A program made the position numbers and the translations under genes. A DNA stretch of 64,000 bases, taken from positions 2,394,611 to 2,458,610 of the forward strand of contig NC_020812.1 in the NCBI RefSeq assembly GCF_000348745.1. The letters are read 5' to 3'. The notes below the pieces were generated by a model. It saw only the letters and a program-made list of their open reading frames with translations, did no database searches and was not told the origin of the DNA. Below, one piece after another: positions 44,013 to 53,022 of this stretch; positions within the stretch are counted from its first letter, which is position 1, and every line of letters begins with the position of its first letter. The DNA is from Micavibrio aeruginosavorus EPB. Its GTDB lineage: Bacteria; Pseudomonadota; Alphaproteobacteria; Micavibrionales; Micavibrionaceae.

Positions 44013-45311
44013 ATGACGACACCATTTTTTAAATCCTTTCTGACGGCCCCGGCGGCGTCCTTGTCCCCGCGCCAAACGATGATCCTGCTGGGGGCATTGG
44101 CCCTGGTTCTGCTGGTCGCGTCCTTGTTGCCGCGCACCCTGTCTGCGATGCCGCTTATACTGGGCGTTATCCCTGTGCTGCTCTGGACGGGATGGACCCG
44201 GACATGGCCACCACTCTATCCGGCGGCGTTGGTGTGCACGGGTGTAATTGTCGCATTGGCGGGATGCAGTGTGCTGTGGGCGATGGACCCGGCCGAAGCC
44301 GCAGAACGCACAGGTAAAATCGCCATGGTTTTGATCCCCGGGGCCTTCCTGTTGGGGCTGTGCCGTGGCGCGGATCAGGACACGCTAACCCGGATCGCGA
44401 AAATCATCCCGCTGGCGGTGATGGCCGGATGGAGCATCATCATTGGCGATTATTATACCGGACAACCTTTATACCGCCTGACCCACAATATTGCCCCGGA
44501 TGTCATCATCGGCACCTATGAAACCAACCGGGCCTGCATGACCCTGACCTTGTGCAGCCTGCCGGCCATGGTCATGGCCATGCGCCTGTGGCCGGGCGTG
44601 ATGGGCTGGGGCATGGCCGCCGCCATCGTGGTTCTGGGTTTTATCGCCATTAACACCAGCGACAGCCAGACCGCGTTGCTGGCCTTTATCATCGGTGTTG
44701 CCGTTCTGGCGGCTTTCCCCGCCAGGTCCATCTGGCCACGCCGGATTTTGAAATGGATCATCCTGACCGGCATTGCGACAGGCCCGTTTCTGGCGATTGC
44801 GATGTTCCGTCATCTGGCGACCCCCATGGAACCCATGTTTTTGGACAGCCACGCCAACCCTCTGGAACGGATGGAAATCTGGGATTTCGTCAGCCGTTAC
44901 GCCCTGCAAAACCCCCTGACCGGGTTTGGGATTGAGGCCAGCCGCGTCATCACCGATTTTGACAACGCCAAAATCTATGAACCGGCCAGCACGATCATGC
45001 ACCCGCATAATGGTGTGTTGCAGATCTGGATTGAATTTGGCGCGCTGGGCGCAGCCCTGACCATAGCGGCCGTGGCGGCCCTGTTCCGCCGGATTGATGC
45101 GCTGGGCCGGGCCAACCGTCGTCTGGTTCTGGCGGTTTTCCTGGCCACCTGTTCGGTGAGCTTGACCGGATACGGGTTGTGGCAGGGCTGGTGGCTGGGG
45201 GCCTGTATGCTGATGATCGGGCTGACCGCCCTGACTTTGAAAATCCGGTCGGTTCCGGTTCGTTTTCCACTGTCTTTCAACCGTCCTGCTTGGCTCAGCC
45301 CCACAGCATGA
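44013..45311 (+). CDS. O-antigen ligase family membrane protein
   Basis: The product of 432 residues has about ten to twelve membrane helices. The Wzy_C/WaaL-type signature is in the loop after helix eight: ERMEIWDFVSRYALQNPLTGFGIEASR followed by IMHPHNGVLQIWIEFGALGA, where the His and Arg are conserved in ligases. The likely role is the transfer of a polysaccharide to lipid A-core or similar at the periplasmic face. No other lipopolysaccharide gene is adjacent. Confidence 0.85.
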   Translation: MTTPFFKSFLTAPAASLSPRQTMILLGALALVLLVASLLPRTLSAMPLILGVIPVLLWTGWTRTWPPLYPAALVCTGVIVALAGCSVLWAMDPAEAAERTGKIAMVLIPGAFLLGLCRGADQDTLTRIAKIIPLAVMAGWSIIIGDYYTGQPLYRLTHNIAPDVIIGTYETNRACMTLTLCSLPAMVMAMRLWPGVMGWGMAAAIVVLGFIAINTSDSQTALLAFIIGVAVLAAFPARSIWPRRILKWIILTGIATGPFLAIAMFRHLATPMEPMFLDSHANPLERMEIWDFVSRYALQNPLTGFGIEASRVITDFDNAKIYEPASTIMHPHNGVLQIWIEFGALGAALTIAAVAALFRRIDALGRANRRLVLAVFLATCSVSLTGYGLWQGWWLGACMLMIGLTALTLKIRSVPVRFPLSFNRPAWLSPTA

Positions 45312-45403
45312 TATGATAGATATCGGACACGCCACACGCGCCGGCTTTGCCGGGGCCTGCGGGCGGGTCTTTTTGTACACCTTCAACATTTTAGGCCACG
45401 GCT

Positions 45404-45853
45404 ATGAGCAGCACCCCCGATTCCGATAATGCAAACGATAACGCCCCGCCGCTGGAAGAATTGATGATGCTGGCCGCGCTGGATGAAAGCGCGACCATGG
45501 CCTTTTATGATGCGCTGGTTGGGGCCACCGTTTTTGTGCCCGGTGCCGTCACCGGACAGACCGAAGATGGACCGGAACTGGAACTGCATGTCTGGCAGGC
45601 GGATGATGATTCATCCTTTATCCCTGTCTTCACCAGCGAAGCCTTGCTGGAGGAAGCGACGGAAGGGGACCCAGTTCCCTATCTATCCTTCGTCATGCGT
45701 GACCTGCTGGCCGCCATTGACGATGCCGCCATCACCATCAACCCGGAAAGCGATATTTCGCTAACACTGGAACCGGATGAAGTTCAGGAATTGCTGAACG
45801 CCATCATTGATGACAGCGAAGAAGAAGAAGAAGACGATGATGATGAGGAGTAA
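45404..45853 (+). CDS. SseB-like N-terminal domain protein
   Basis: The product of 149 residues is soluble and acidic. FYDALVGATVFVPG, the segment SSFIPVFTSEALLEEA and DAAITINPESDISLTLEPDEVQELL follow the pattern of SseB-family N-terminal domains, whose cellular role is undefined. The last 12 residues are all Glu or Asp. It overlaps the next gene, which starts inside its acidic tail. Confidence 0.7.
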   Translation: MSSTPDSDNANDNAPPLEELMMLAALDESATMAFYDALVGATVFVPGAVTGQTEDGPELELHVWQADDDSSFIPVFTSEALLEEATEGDPVPYLSFVMRDLLAAIDDAAITINPESDISLTLEPDEVQELLNAIIDDSEEEEEDDDDEE

Positions 45854-46355
45854 GATCCGCGCCCTGATCCTTCTTCTGACCTGTGTGGTGATCAGCGCAT
45901 CATCCGCCCTGGCCCAGCCGATCCAGAAGCCGCAAAGCGGCACGGCCATCAGTGACACCGCCATGCACTACACCAAGATGGTGGCGGTGGATTGCGCAAC
46001 CAAGGCGCATTTATGGACGACGGCCGGATGCCTGCGCACCCTGTCGGAATCCAGCCGCGTCATGGTCTCCAACTACATGGAAACGCTGGAACGTGAAGGG
46101 CAGACCAGTTTCGTCGAGCTGGTCAAAAACAATTGCGCCGCTTCAACCGCCGCCGAGCAGGGCACCTATCCGGCCGAAGCCATGAAAAGCGCCTTTATCG
46201 AATGCGCCAACACCATCAGTGATGTCGCGGAAAACAGCCGTTTGGTCCCGGATCTGGCCCATTATGAATTGTTGGCCGGTCCGATCTTGTGCATGAGCAA
46301 TGACCGACGGTGCCGCCATGTTGAACATCGGCTGAAACAGTTTTTATACAAATAA
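45837..46355 (+). CDS. secreted cysteine-containing protein of unknown function
   Basis: The product of about 172 residues has a signal peptide (IRALILLLTCVVISASSALA-QPI). The mature part is helical with six cysteines (VDCATK, GCLRTL, NNCAAS, ECANTI, LCMSN, RCRHVE) that could form disulfides. I do not recognise the family. It overlaps the SseB-like gene by 17 bases and is probably translated with it, and is followed by a strong terminator. Confidence 0.65.
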   Translation: MMMRSKIRALILLLTCVVISASSALAQPIQKPQSGTAISDTAMHYTKMVAVDCATKAHLWTTAGCLRTLSESSRVMVSNYMETLEREGQTSFVELVKNNCAASTAAEQGTYPAEAMKSAFIECANTISDVAENSRLVPDLAHYELLAGPILCMSNDRRCRHVEHRLKQFLYK

Positions 46356-46368
46356 AAAATTCACGCAT

Positions 46369-46403
46369 AAAAAATCCCCGGAACAGATGTCCGGGGATTT
46401 TTT
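46369..46403. terminator. bidirectional terminator
   Basis: AAAAAATCCCCGG, 9-base loop, CCGGGGATTTTTT between convergent genes; it can end transcription from both sides. Confidence 0.92.
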
Positions 46404-46416
46404 ATTGTCTGCAGCC

Positions 46417-47604
46417 TTATGCCGATTTTGCCGGTGGCAATGGCAATAAATGCTGTCCGCTTTCATCGCGGTGTTTCTTCAGATACTTCATAAAGGGCGT
46501 GCCCCCCGTACCGATATCCACCGGGTTTCCTTCGGAATCACGGGCCTGTTTGTTGATATAGCTGGCCGCATATTCCAGATGGCGGGTGCGGAACGCCTGT
46601 ACATGGTTCACGATATCGTTGTACAGCCCGACCAGGTCCGCCGAACCCGATGCCGCAACAAAATCACGCAGGTTTGAATGTTGGGCCACATCTTCGATAA
46701 ATTTGCGGTGACGCGGCGGGCGGTATTGGTGCAGCTCATCCAGATATTCGCGCAACGGATCATTTTCATGCGCGATCCCCAGCAACGCATCCATGGTCGG
46801 CACGATCGAGCTTTGCGATCCTGTCTGACCCCGGAAGGGTTGCGGTTTGCCGGCATATTTATCAACGCCTTCGTAAATTAGGCCGTCAGGCAAGGCTGGA
46901 TTGCCCTTCCACCCGTGAATATACGGGCGGACGCGGTGATAATAAATATACGGATCACAGCCCTCGGGCATGCGATCAAACACCGGATTGATTTTTTCCC
47001 ACGCGGCCAGAATGGTGCGCAGGCCTGTGGTCACACTCGCGCTGTCCTTCGCGGCCAGTGCGTCGAGCAACGCCGGAATGGCGGCCAATGCAGCCCCGGC
47101 CTTCGCTTCAATTTCAACATGGACCAGGATGAACCAGTTTTCGTCCAGCCCGTCATAAAAATTCTGGATGACGTAGATGTTGTTGAGGGCAACATCACCG
47201 CGCGGGTCCAGTTTCGCCCAGTTATCGAGCGTATAGGACGAATAGGGCAACAACGGAAACTGTCCGATTTTATCGGCCAGAATGCAGTACGGCACTGCCA
47301 GATTGCGCGGCAACGTGTGCGCGGCCTCTTTCTCGCCCCAGACATAGGCCTGAACGATGAAGGAATAATGCACCATCAATCGGCGCAATTGCGCGTCGTT
47401 CAAATGATGGATATGCGCGGCCATGTCGATTTCCGGCAAGGCATTCAAAAAATGGCGCACGCGGCCCGTCAGCATCAGGTCGGATAAATGTTTCCCGGAA
47501 ATCAGGATCGCGTTGAAATCAGACGGCAGCGCGACCTCGTCCATTTCATACGGGGCCAAAAAACCACGATCGGGCGTGATGTCGTAATCAGAGAGCGTCA
47601 ACAT
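46417..47604 (-). CDS. indoleamine 2,3-dioxygenase
   Basis: This haem enzyme of 395 residues opens the indole ring of tryptophan to give N-formylkynurenine. Family segments are RRLMVHYSFIVQAYVWGE near residue 75, PFRGQTGSQSSIVPTMDALLG near 255, the proximal haem His in RHLEYAASYI near 340 (human His346) and GTGGTPFMKYL. The length fits bacterial members. No other kynurenine-pathway genes are visible beside it. Most bacteria use tryptophan 2,3-dioxygenase instead. Confidence 0.87.
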   Translation of the reverse strand: MLTLSDYDITPDRGFLAPYEMDEVALPSDFNAILISGKHLSDLMLTGRVRHFLNALPEIDMAAHIHHLNDAQLRRLMVHYSFIVQAYVWGEKEAAHTLPRNLAVPYCILADKIGQFPLLPYSSYTLDNWAKLDPRGDVALNNIYVIQNFYDGLDENWFILVHVEIEAKAGAALAAIPALLDALAAKDSASVTTGLRTILAAWEKINPVFDRMPEGCDPYIYYHRVRPYIHGWKGNPALPDGLIYEGVDKYAGKPQPFRGQTGSQSSIVPTMDALLGIAHENDPLREYLDELHQYRPPRHRKFIEDVAQHSNLRDFVAASGSADLVGLYNDIVNHVQAFRTRHLEYAASYINKQARDSEGNPVDIGTGGTPFMKYLKKHRDESGQHLLPLPPAKSA

Positions 47605-47637
47605 GAAACGAGCCTTCCTGTAAAAATCTTCTTTGAA

Positions 47638-48873
47638 TTATTGCGGGTCAAATGTGACCGATTTTGGAATGAAAAACCAGTAGCGACCATCCGATTTCAT
47701 CAGCCCGGCATTGTGCTCTGCCGCATCGCCATAGCCGAAATAGACATCGCCCCGCACGGCGCCACGAATGGCCCCGCCAGTATCCTGCGCCATCATCAGG
47801 CGGCGGATCGGGGGGATTGTGGTCGCCGCATCCGACACAACGTCAGACCCCGGCCCACCCGCATCCAGCCATAACGGCACACCATATGGAATTTTGCTGC
47901 GATCAATCGCGAGCGAGCGCCCCGCTGTTAATGCAATGTTTTCACCGCCCAACGGACCTTCGCCTTCGATCAACTGAAAATACACATAGGACGCATTGAC
48001 GTTCATCAAGTCATCCGCCTGATCCGGATGGGCTTCCAGCCAGGCGCGGATGGATTGCATCGACACTTCGTCCTTGGTCATTGCGCCGCGCTTGATCAAT
48101 TCGCGACCAATGGCGGTATAAGGATGCCCGTTCTGCGCCGCGTAGCCCACCTGCAACACGGACCCATCATCCATCTGGACACGGCCCGAGCCCTGAATTT
48201 GCAGGAAGAACGCATCGACCGGATTATCCACCCAGGCCAGAACCGTTGCATCATCATCCTGCAAGGCCGGTGTCTGCGCTTCGATCTGACCGCGGGTTTC
48301 AAACGGCTTCAAATTGCCGTCCACCACGCGACCCGCGATGCGCTGCCCCTTCAGGCTATCGCGGAATTGACCCAGATCCACCATCACCAAATCGGTGGGG
48401 CGCACGCGCAACGGCGTTTGATAGGGGCCGTGCCGCGTCCGCGATCCGTTCAAAGAGGCCTCGTAATACCCGGTAAACAGGCCGTTTTCGTGGTCACCAC
48501 GATCCGTGGCGGCCACGGCCGCATACACATTGAACCACTGCACCATAAAGGCCCGCATATCAACGGGTGGTGTTTGCGCCAGTGCCTGACATGGGGCCTG
48601 CCAATCAGCCATGGTGCCAAAACGCGCATCAACACCGAACGCTTTATCCGGCGCGGCCTTTGCAATCCGTGCGCAGGATTTTTGCAAAGCAGGCAACACT
48701 TGCGCCACGTCATCATCATTCCAGCCCGGCAAAGCCGAAACATCCGCCGCCCGCAAAACCAGCGGGGCATCATCGGGGGCAAAACGGGGCGGTTCTTCCG
48801 GCCCGGTGCCGCACGCGGCCAGCGCAAAGGATAAAACCAGAACCAAAGAAAAGGGGCGCATGTTTTTCATCAT
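47638..48873 (-). CDS. mltA: membrane-bound lytic murein transglycosylase A
   Basis: The product of 411 residues has a lipoprotein signal (LVLVLSFALAAC-GTG) and the MltA domain: LFTGYYEASLNGS, LAWVDNPVDAFFLQIQGSGRV, SYVYFQLIEGEGPLGG and the C-terminal 3D domain (LMMAQDTGGAIRGAVRGDVYFGYG) with its Asp residues. It cleaves peptidoglycan glycan strands at the outer membrane. It is next to the Tim44-like gene, as in many alphaproteobacteria. Confidence 0.94.
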   Translation of the reverse strand: MMKNMRPFSLVLVLSFALAACGTGPEEPPRFAPDDAPLVLRAADVSALPGWNDDDVAQVLPALQKSCARIAKAAPDKAFGVDARFGTMADWQAPCQALAQTPPVDMRAFMVQWFNVYAAVAATDRGDHENGLFTGYYEASLNGSRTRHGPYQTPLRVRPTDLVMVDLGQFRDSLKGQRIAGRVVDGNLKPFETRGQIEAQTPALQDDDATVLAWVDNPVDAFFLQIQGSGRVQMDDGSVLQVGYAAQNGHPYTAIGRELIKRGAMTKDEVSMQSIRAWLEAHPDQADDLMNVNASYVYFQLIEGEGPLGGENIALTAGRSLAIDRSKIPYGVPLWLDAGGPGSDVVSDAATTIPPIRRLMMAQDTGGAIRGAVRGDVYFGYGDAAEHNAGLMKSDGRYWFFIPKSVTFDPQ

Positions 48874-48926
48874 GCGCCCATTCCATAGAAGCTGTTGCAG
48901 GCCGTCAAGCCCTATCCATGCGGCCC

Positions 48927-49691
48927 TTAGGCCACCGTTTCCGGCATGCCTTTCTTGTCCGCATCTTCCTCACGCGTGGCGACCAGATACCAGGTCGGTT
49001 CGCGGGATTTCAGCGGTTTGGCAAAGGTCCAGATATCGATTGTTTCCTTCACCCGGTCCGGATTGCCGGAAATATAGTCGCCGTCTTTGTTCTGGATCGT
49101 GGCGGTTTCGTCGGCAACGAAGCGCACGGTCAACAATGCGCGTTTATCCTGCACCCGGGCATCAATGATTTCCATGCGGCGAATGGCATGAATTTCCGTC
49201 AACGCGACTTCACCCCGCGCTTCACGCGCACTGATCGCGCCATCAAAGGCGGAGTAGAGTGACGGATCCAGCAGGTTTTTCAGCAATCCGCGATCATTGG
49301 CGGCAAAGGCCTCAACAATCATCACGAACGCATCCTGTGCGCCCTCAAGGAAATGCGTGGCGTTGAAAGAATGGTCGGCATTCGCGATCTCTTGCAAGCC
49401 CGCCTCGGCCCCTTTGGCCGCGCTCATATTCTTGCCCACCGGAATAACCACGCCGGGCAGGGGTTCATCAATCCCGGGCAGAATACCCGGCAGGGGACCA
49501 TCATGGATTACAGGCTGGGGCGACGCCGGACGTTGCGCCGGACCCGTGGACGGGCGCGCCGTGTCATTGTCGGTGCGGGCAAACGGGTTCGGGCGCTGGC
49601 GTTCATCGCCATGGCGCGTACCCAACACGTTGCGGAGCCAGAACACCAGGCCTGCGGCAATCAAAGCATACAGAAGAAGATCAGCGGTCAC
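48927..49691 (-). CDS. Tim44-like domain protein
   Basis: The product of 254 residues has an N-terminal membrane helix (LLLYALIAAGLVFWLRNVL), a polar Pro-rich linker and a C-terminal Tim44-like domain (HFLEGAQDAFVMIVEAFAANDRGLLKNLL, then TVRFVADETATIQNKDGDYISG and TWYLVATREE). It is membrane-anchored with the domain probably in the cytoplasm; a scaffold role in protein transport or membrane complexes has been suggested. The divergent fxsA and secB genes support a protein-export neighbourhood. Confidence 0.9.
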   Translation of the reverse strand: MTADLLLYALIAAGLVFWLRNVLGTRHGDERQRPNPFARTDNDTARPSTGPAQRPASPQPVIHDGPLPGILPGIDEPLPGVVIPVGKNMSAAKGAEAGLQEIANADHSFNATHFLEGAQDAFVMIVEAFAANDRGLLKNLLDPSLYSAFDGAISAREARGEVALTEIHAIRRMEIIDARVQDKRALLTVRFVADETATIQNKDGDYISGNPDRVKETIDIWTFAKPLKSREPTWYLVATREEDADKKGMPETVA

Positions 49692-49842
49692 GGAAATGGA
49701 ATCCTTTGTTTTGCAGGGGATGCAACCATATTAACACAGGAGCGGGGCCATCGGGCTGGCTTTTCCGTCCCCCGGTCTGTAAAACCTAATGTAATTCACG
49801 CCAAACGCAAGACAAACGCGAGAAAGAGACCGCCGGGCCGCC

Positions 49843-50328
49843 ATGGTGTTCCTGATCCTTTTTATTGTTATCCCCCTGATTGAAATTGCCCTTTTCGCCG
49901 CAATCGGTGGAGAGATCGGGGTGTTGAATACATTGCTGTTGTGTGTGGCCAGCGCCACGGCCGGGGTGCTGATCCTGCAAAGACAGGGTTTATCGACCTT
50001 TTTTAACCTGAATGAGGCCAATAGAAGCGGCGAAGTGCCGATTCAGCAGATTTTTGACGGGTTTTGCCTGTTTATCGCCGGGATATTGTTGATTATTCCG
50101 GGGTTTTTCACCGATTTCATCGCTTTTGCCCTGCTCATTCCGCCCATTCGGGTCTTTTTGCGCCAATCCTTGGCCGGATGGGTTCAGGTGCATGGATTCC
50201 CGGGGCCCCGATCAACCCGCGGATCCAGCGCGAACGATACCGCCGCACGCTACACCGCCCTGGATGTCGAATATGAAGAAATCAGCGTCACCGACCCGGA
50301 CGATGAGAACAAGAAAATCGGATCATAA
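49843..50328 (+). CDS. fxsA: FxsA family membrane protein
   Basis: The product of 161 residues has about three to four membrane helices: FLILFIVIPLIEIALFAAIG, LNTLLLCVASATAGVLIL and ILLIIPGFFTDFIAFALLIP with the conserved GxxxxxPGFxTD motif. The tail is polar and cytoplasmic. In Escherichia coli FxsA dampens F-exclusion of phage T7; its normal role is unclear. It precedes secB, as in many alphaproteobacteria. Confidence 0.92.
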   Translation: MVFLILFIVIPLIEIALFAAIGGEIGVLNTLLLCVASATAGVLILQRQGLSTFFNLNEANRSGEVPIQQIFDGFCLFIAGILLIIPGFFTDFIAFALLIPPIRVFLRQSLAGWVQVHGFPGPRSTRGSSANDTAARYTALDVEYEEISVTDPDDENKKIGS

Positions 50329-50419
50329 AACAAGCGGTCCGGTTGATTACATTATTGATTGGGGGCCCCAGACCTCTTAATCTCGCCCAACAGAATAAAA
50401 ACTTGTAAGGAATTTTTTG

Positions 50420-50929
50420 ATGACTGACGCAACCGCCCAATCCACACCGCTTGATGTGCGCCCGATGCCGCTGACCATCCATGCGCAATATGTGAAGGAT
50501 GTATCGTTCGAAAATCCGAACGCGCCGCAGTCCCTGCGCCCCAGTGCGGACAAGCCGGAAATCAAGGTCAACGTCAACATGGAACTGAACGGATTGCCCG
50601 AAGTTCCGGGCAGCCCGCAAATGTTTGAGGTGTCCTTGCGCCTGCGCTGTGCGTCCAAACGTGGCGAGACAACATTGTTCGTGGCCGAAATCGAATATGC
50701 CGCCGCCGTATCTGCGGGCGAAGGTGTGGCGCAGGAAACCATGCACCCGCTGATGCTGATCGAAGTGCCGCGTCTGATCTTCCCGTTCGCACGGCAAATT
50801 CTGGGCGACCTGACCCAACAGGCGGGGTACCCGCCGCTGCTGATCGGCCCGATTGATTTCCAGCAGCTCTACATCCAGCGCTTTGCGCCGGACCTGCAGC
50901 AAAAGGCCGATGAAATGGCCCGCGCTTAA
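50420..50929 (+). CDS. secB: protein-export chaperone SecB
   Basis: The product of 169 residues is the tetrameric SecB chaperone that keeps preproteins unfolded for SecA. Family segments are HAQYVKDVSFENPNAP, EVSLRLRCASK, FVAEIEYAAAV and LLIEVPRLIFPFARQILGDLTQQAGYPPLLIGPIDF, together spanning the protein. The ATG at 50420 follows AAGGAA. An in-frame TTG just before it is unlikely to be used. Confidence 0.97.
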   Translation: MTDATAQSTPLDVRPMPLTIHAQYVKDVSFENPNAPQSLRPSADKPEIKVNVNMELNGLPEVPGSPQMFEVSLRLRCASKRGETTLFVAEIEYAAAVSAGEGVAQETMHPLMLIEVPRLIFPFARQILGDLTQQAGYPPLLIGPIDFQQLYIQRFAPDLQQKADEMARA

Positions 50930-50947
50930 CGCGATAAACCTTGAATA

Positions 50948-50977
50948 AAAAAGCCCGGATCAACATCCGGGCTTTTT
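50948..50977. terminator. bidirectional terminator between secB and ftsH
   Basis: AAAAAGCCCGGAT, loop CAAC, ATCCGGGCTTTTT: a perfect 13-bp stem between convergent genes. Confidence 0.93.
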
Positions 50978-50986
50978 GTTTCTCTG

Positions 50987-52939
50987 TTACAGCGGCTTGG
51001 GCGGACGCATATCGTTGCCCGTATCATTCGCGGGCGTGGCCCCGAACGTGCCCGGGCCCTTTGGCGTTTCATCCGGCGGCGGTTGCGATGGATCGCGGGT
51101 CAGGGTTCCGCCCTGGGCCACGATTTTGATTTCCGACCCGCTGAGCGTTTCATATTTCAACAACGCCTCGGCAATGTTTTCCAATTCCCCACGATAATCC
51201 GTCAGGATTTGTTCCGCCATCACCTTGCCCAGATCGGTCAATTCGCGAATTTCCTGATCCAGCATCAGCGATGTCACTTCCGAAATGCTCCGTGACCGCC
51301 CCGTGGCCCCCATGGCCTGTTCCTGGCGGCTGGAAGCGTACAAAACCGCGCCAGCCTTGTCGGACAGGCCCCATTCCTCGACCATCGCGCGGGCCATGGC
51401 TGTGGCGGATTGGATGTCGCCGGATGCACCGGTTGTCACCTTGTCCGCGCCAAAAACCATTTCTTCGGCAACACGGCCACCATAGCATACAGCCAGACGG
51501 GCATGCGCCTGCTGACGGGTCAGGGACACACGGTCCCCTTCCGGCAATTGCATCACCATACCCAAGGCCCCACCGCGCGGAATGATCGTAGCCTTGTGGA
51601 TCGGGTCCGCCCCCGGCGCGCGCAGGGCGCACAACGCATGGCCCGCTTCGTGATAAGCGGTCAGGCGTTTTTCCTGTTCGGTCATGATCATGGTTTTACG
51701 TTCCGCGCCCATCATGATGCGATCCGCGGCCCCTTCGAAATCGGCCTGGGTGATGGCGTTATCGCCACGGCGGGCGGCAAACAACGCCGCTTCGTTCGCC
51801 AAATTGGCCAGATCAGCCCCGGAGAAACCCGGCACGCCGCGCGCGATCACCTTCACATCCACATCCGGCGCAATCGGTTTATTCCGCAAATGGGTTTGAA
51901 GAATACGCACGCGCCCCGACAGATCAGGAAGGCCCACATGCACCTGGCGGTCAAAACGACCCGGACGTTTCAACGCCGCATCCAGAATATCGGCCCGGTT
52001 GGTTGCGGCCAGAATGATAATGCCTTCGGTCCCGTCAAACCCGTCCATTTCGACCAGCAACTGGTTCAATGTCTGTTCGCGTTCATCGTTACCGCCACCG
52101 ACGCCGCCACCACGCTGGCGACCCACGGCATCAATTTCGTCGATGAAGATAATGCACGGCGCGGATTTTTTGGCTTCTTCAAACAGCTCGCGCACACGCG
52201 CAGCCCCGCGCCCCACAAACATTTCCACGAATTCCGAACCGGATTGGGACAGAAACGGCACACCCGCTTCGCCCGCCACAGCTTTGGCCATCAGGGTTTT
52301 CCCGGTGCCCGGCGGGCCAACCAACAGCGCGCCGCGCGGAATTTTTGCGCCCAAACGCGTATATTTTCCAGGGCTTTTCAGGAAATCGACCATCTCCATC
52401 AATTCGGCCTTGGCCTCATCAATCCCGGCCACGTCTTCAAAACGCACATCGCAATCCCGGGCATTGAATTTCTTCACCATGGATTTGCCGCCCAGCAATC
52501 CGCCGCCACCACCGCCGCCGCCCGGACCCTTCATGCCACCACGCATCATGAACATCATAAATCCGATCAGCAATGCGGCTGGCAACAGGGTCAAAAACAG
52601 ACGGGACATAAACCCGGCTTCTTGCGGCTTGTCCCGCGCGGATAAATCAACCACATCCACGCGTTCGCCATAGAGGCGATTCATGATGTTTTCATTCACG
52701 GGAATACGCGAAACGATCAATGTGCCATTGCTGTCCAGCGCCCGCACTTCGCGGCCATCCTGACCACGCAACTCAATCTCTTCGAAATCTCCGCGCAGTG
52801 CCATGTCGATAAACTGCGTATAGGGCTTGTGTTCCGCGCTCGGGCGGGTGGTTTGTTCGCTGGCATCGGTCTTCATAATCAAATGAACCGCAACAGCAAA
52901 AGCAGCCACCAAGCCCACATTTTTCAGCATATTCGACAT
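50987..52939 (-). CDS. ftsH: ATP-dependent zinc metalloprotease FtsH, copy 1
   Basis: The product of 650 residues has two membrane helices ([34 protein letters not shown]), a Gly-rich segment, the AAA+ module (GPPGTGKT near residue 210, [14 protein letters not shown] in [11 protein letters not shown]) and an M41 protease site HEAGH near 432. FtsH degrades unstable membrane and cytosolic proteins. Compared with copy 2, the pore-loop region reads [12 protein letters not shown] instead of [12 protein letters not shown] and the N-terminal periplasmic part differs. It is the more divergent of the tandem pair. Confidence 0.93.
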   Translation of the reverse strand: MSNMLKNVGLVAAFAVAVHLIMKTDASEQTTRPSAEHKPYTQFIDMALRGDFEEIELRGQDGREVRALDSNGTLIVSRIPVNENIMNRLYGERVDVVDLSARDKPQEAGFMSRLFLTLLPAALLIGFMMFMMRGGMKGPGGGGGGGGLLGGKSMVKKFNARDCDVRFEDVAGIDEAKAELMEMVDFLKSPGKYTRLGAKIPRGALLVGPPGTGKTLMAKAVAGEAGVPFLSQSGSEFVEMFVGRGAARVRELFEEAKKSAPCIIFIDEIDAVGRQRGGGVGGGNDEREQTLNQLLVEMDGFDGTEGIIILAATNRADILDAALKRPGRFDRQVHVGLPDLSGRVRILQTHLRNKPIAPDVDVKVIARGVPGFSGADLANLANEAALFAARRGDNAITQADFEGAADRIMMGAERKTMIMTEQEKRLTAYHEAGHALCALRAPGADPIHKATIIPRGGALGMVMQLPEGDRVSLTRQQAHARLAVCYGGRVAEEMVFGADKVTTGASGDIQSATAMARAMVEEWGLSDKAGAVLYASSRQEQAMGATGRSRSISEVTSLMLDQEIRELTDLGKVMAEQILTDYRGELENIAEALLKYETLSGSEIKIVAQGGTLTRDPSQPPPDETPKGPGTFGATPANDTGNDMRPPKPL

Positions 52940-52976
52940 GAATAAAAAATCCTTTGTTCTCTATCGTAAAACCAAA

Positions 52977-52999
52977 GACCCGGGCTTGGGGCCCGGATC
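52977..52999 (-). terminator. terminator candidate between the two ftsH genes
   Basis: GACCCGGGC and GCCCGGATC pair around TTGGG (one mismatch); on the minus strand it is followed by TTTGGTTTT. It lies 24 bases after the ftsH copy 2 stop, suggesting the two copies are transcribed at least partly separately. Confidence 0.6.
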
Positions 53000-53022
53000 C
53001 TGTATTCCTGTTTGCACGTCCG

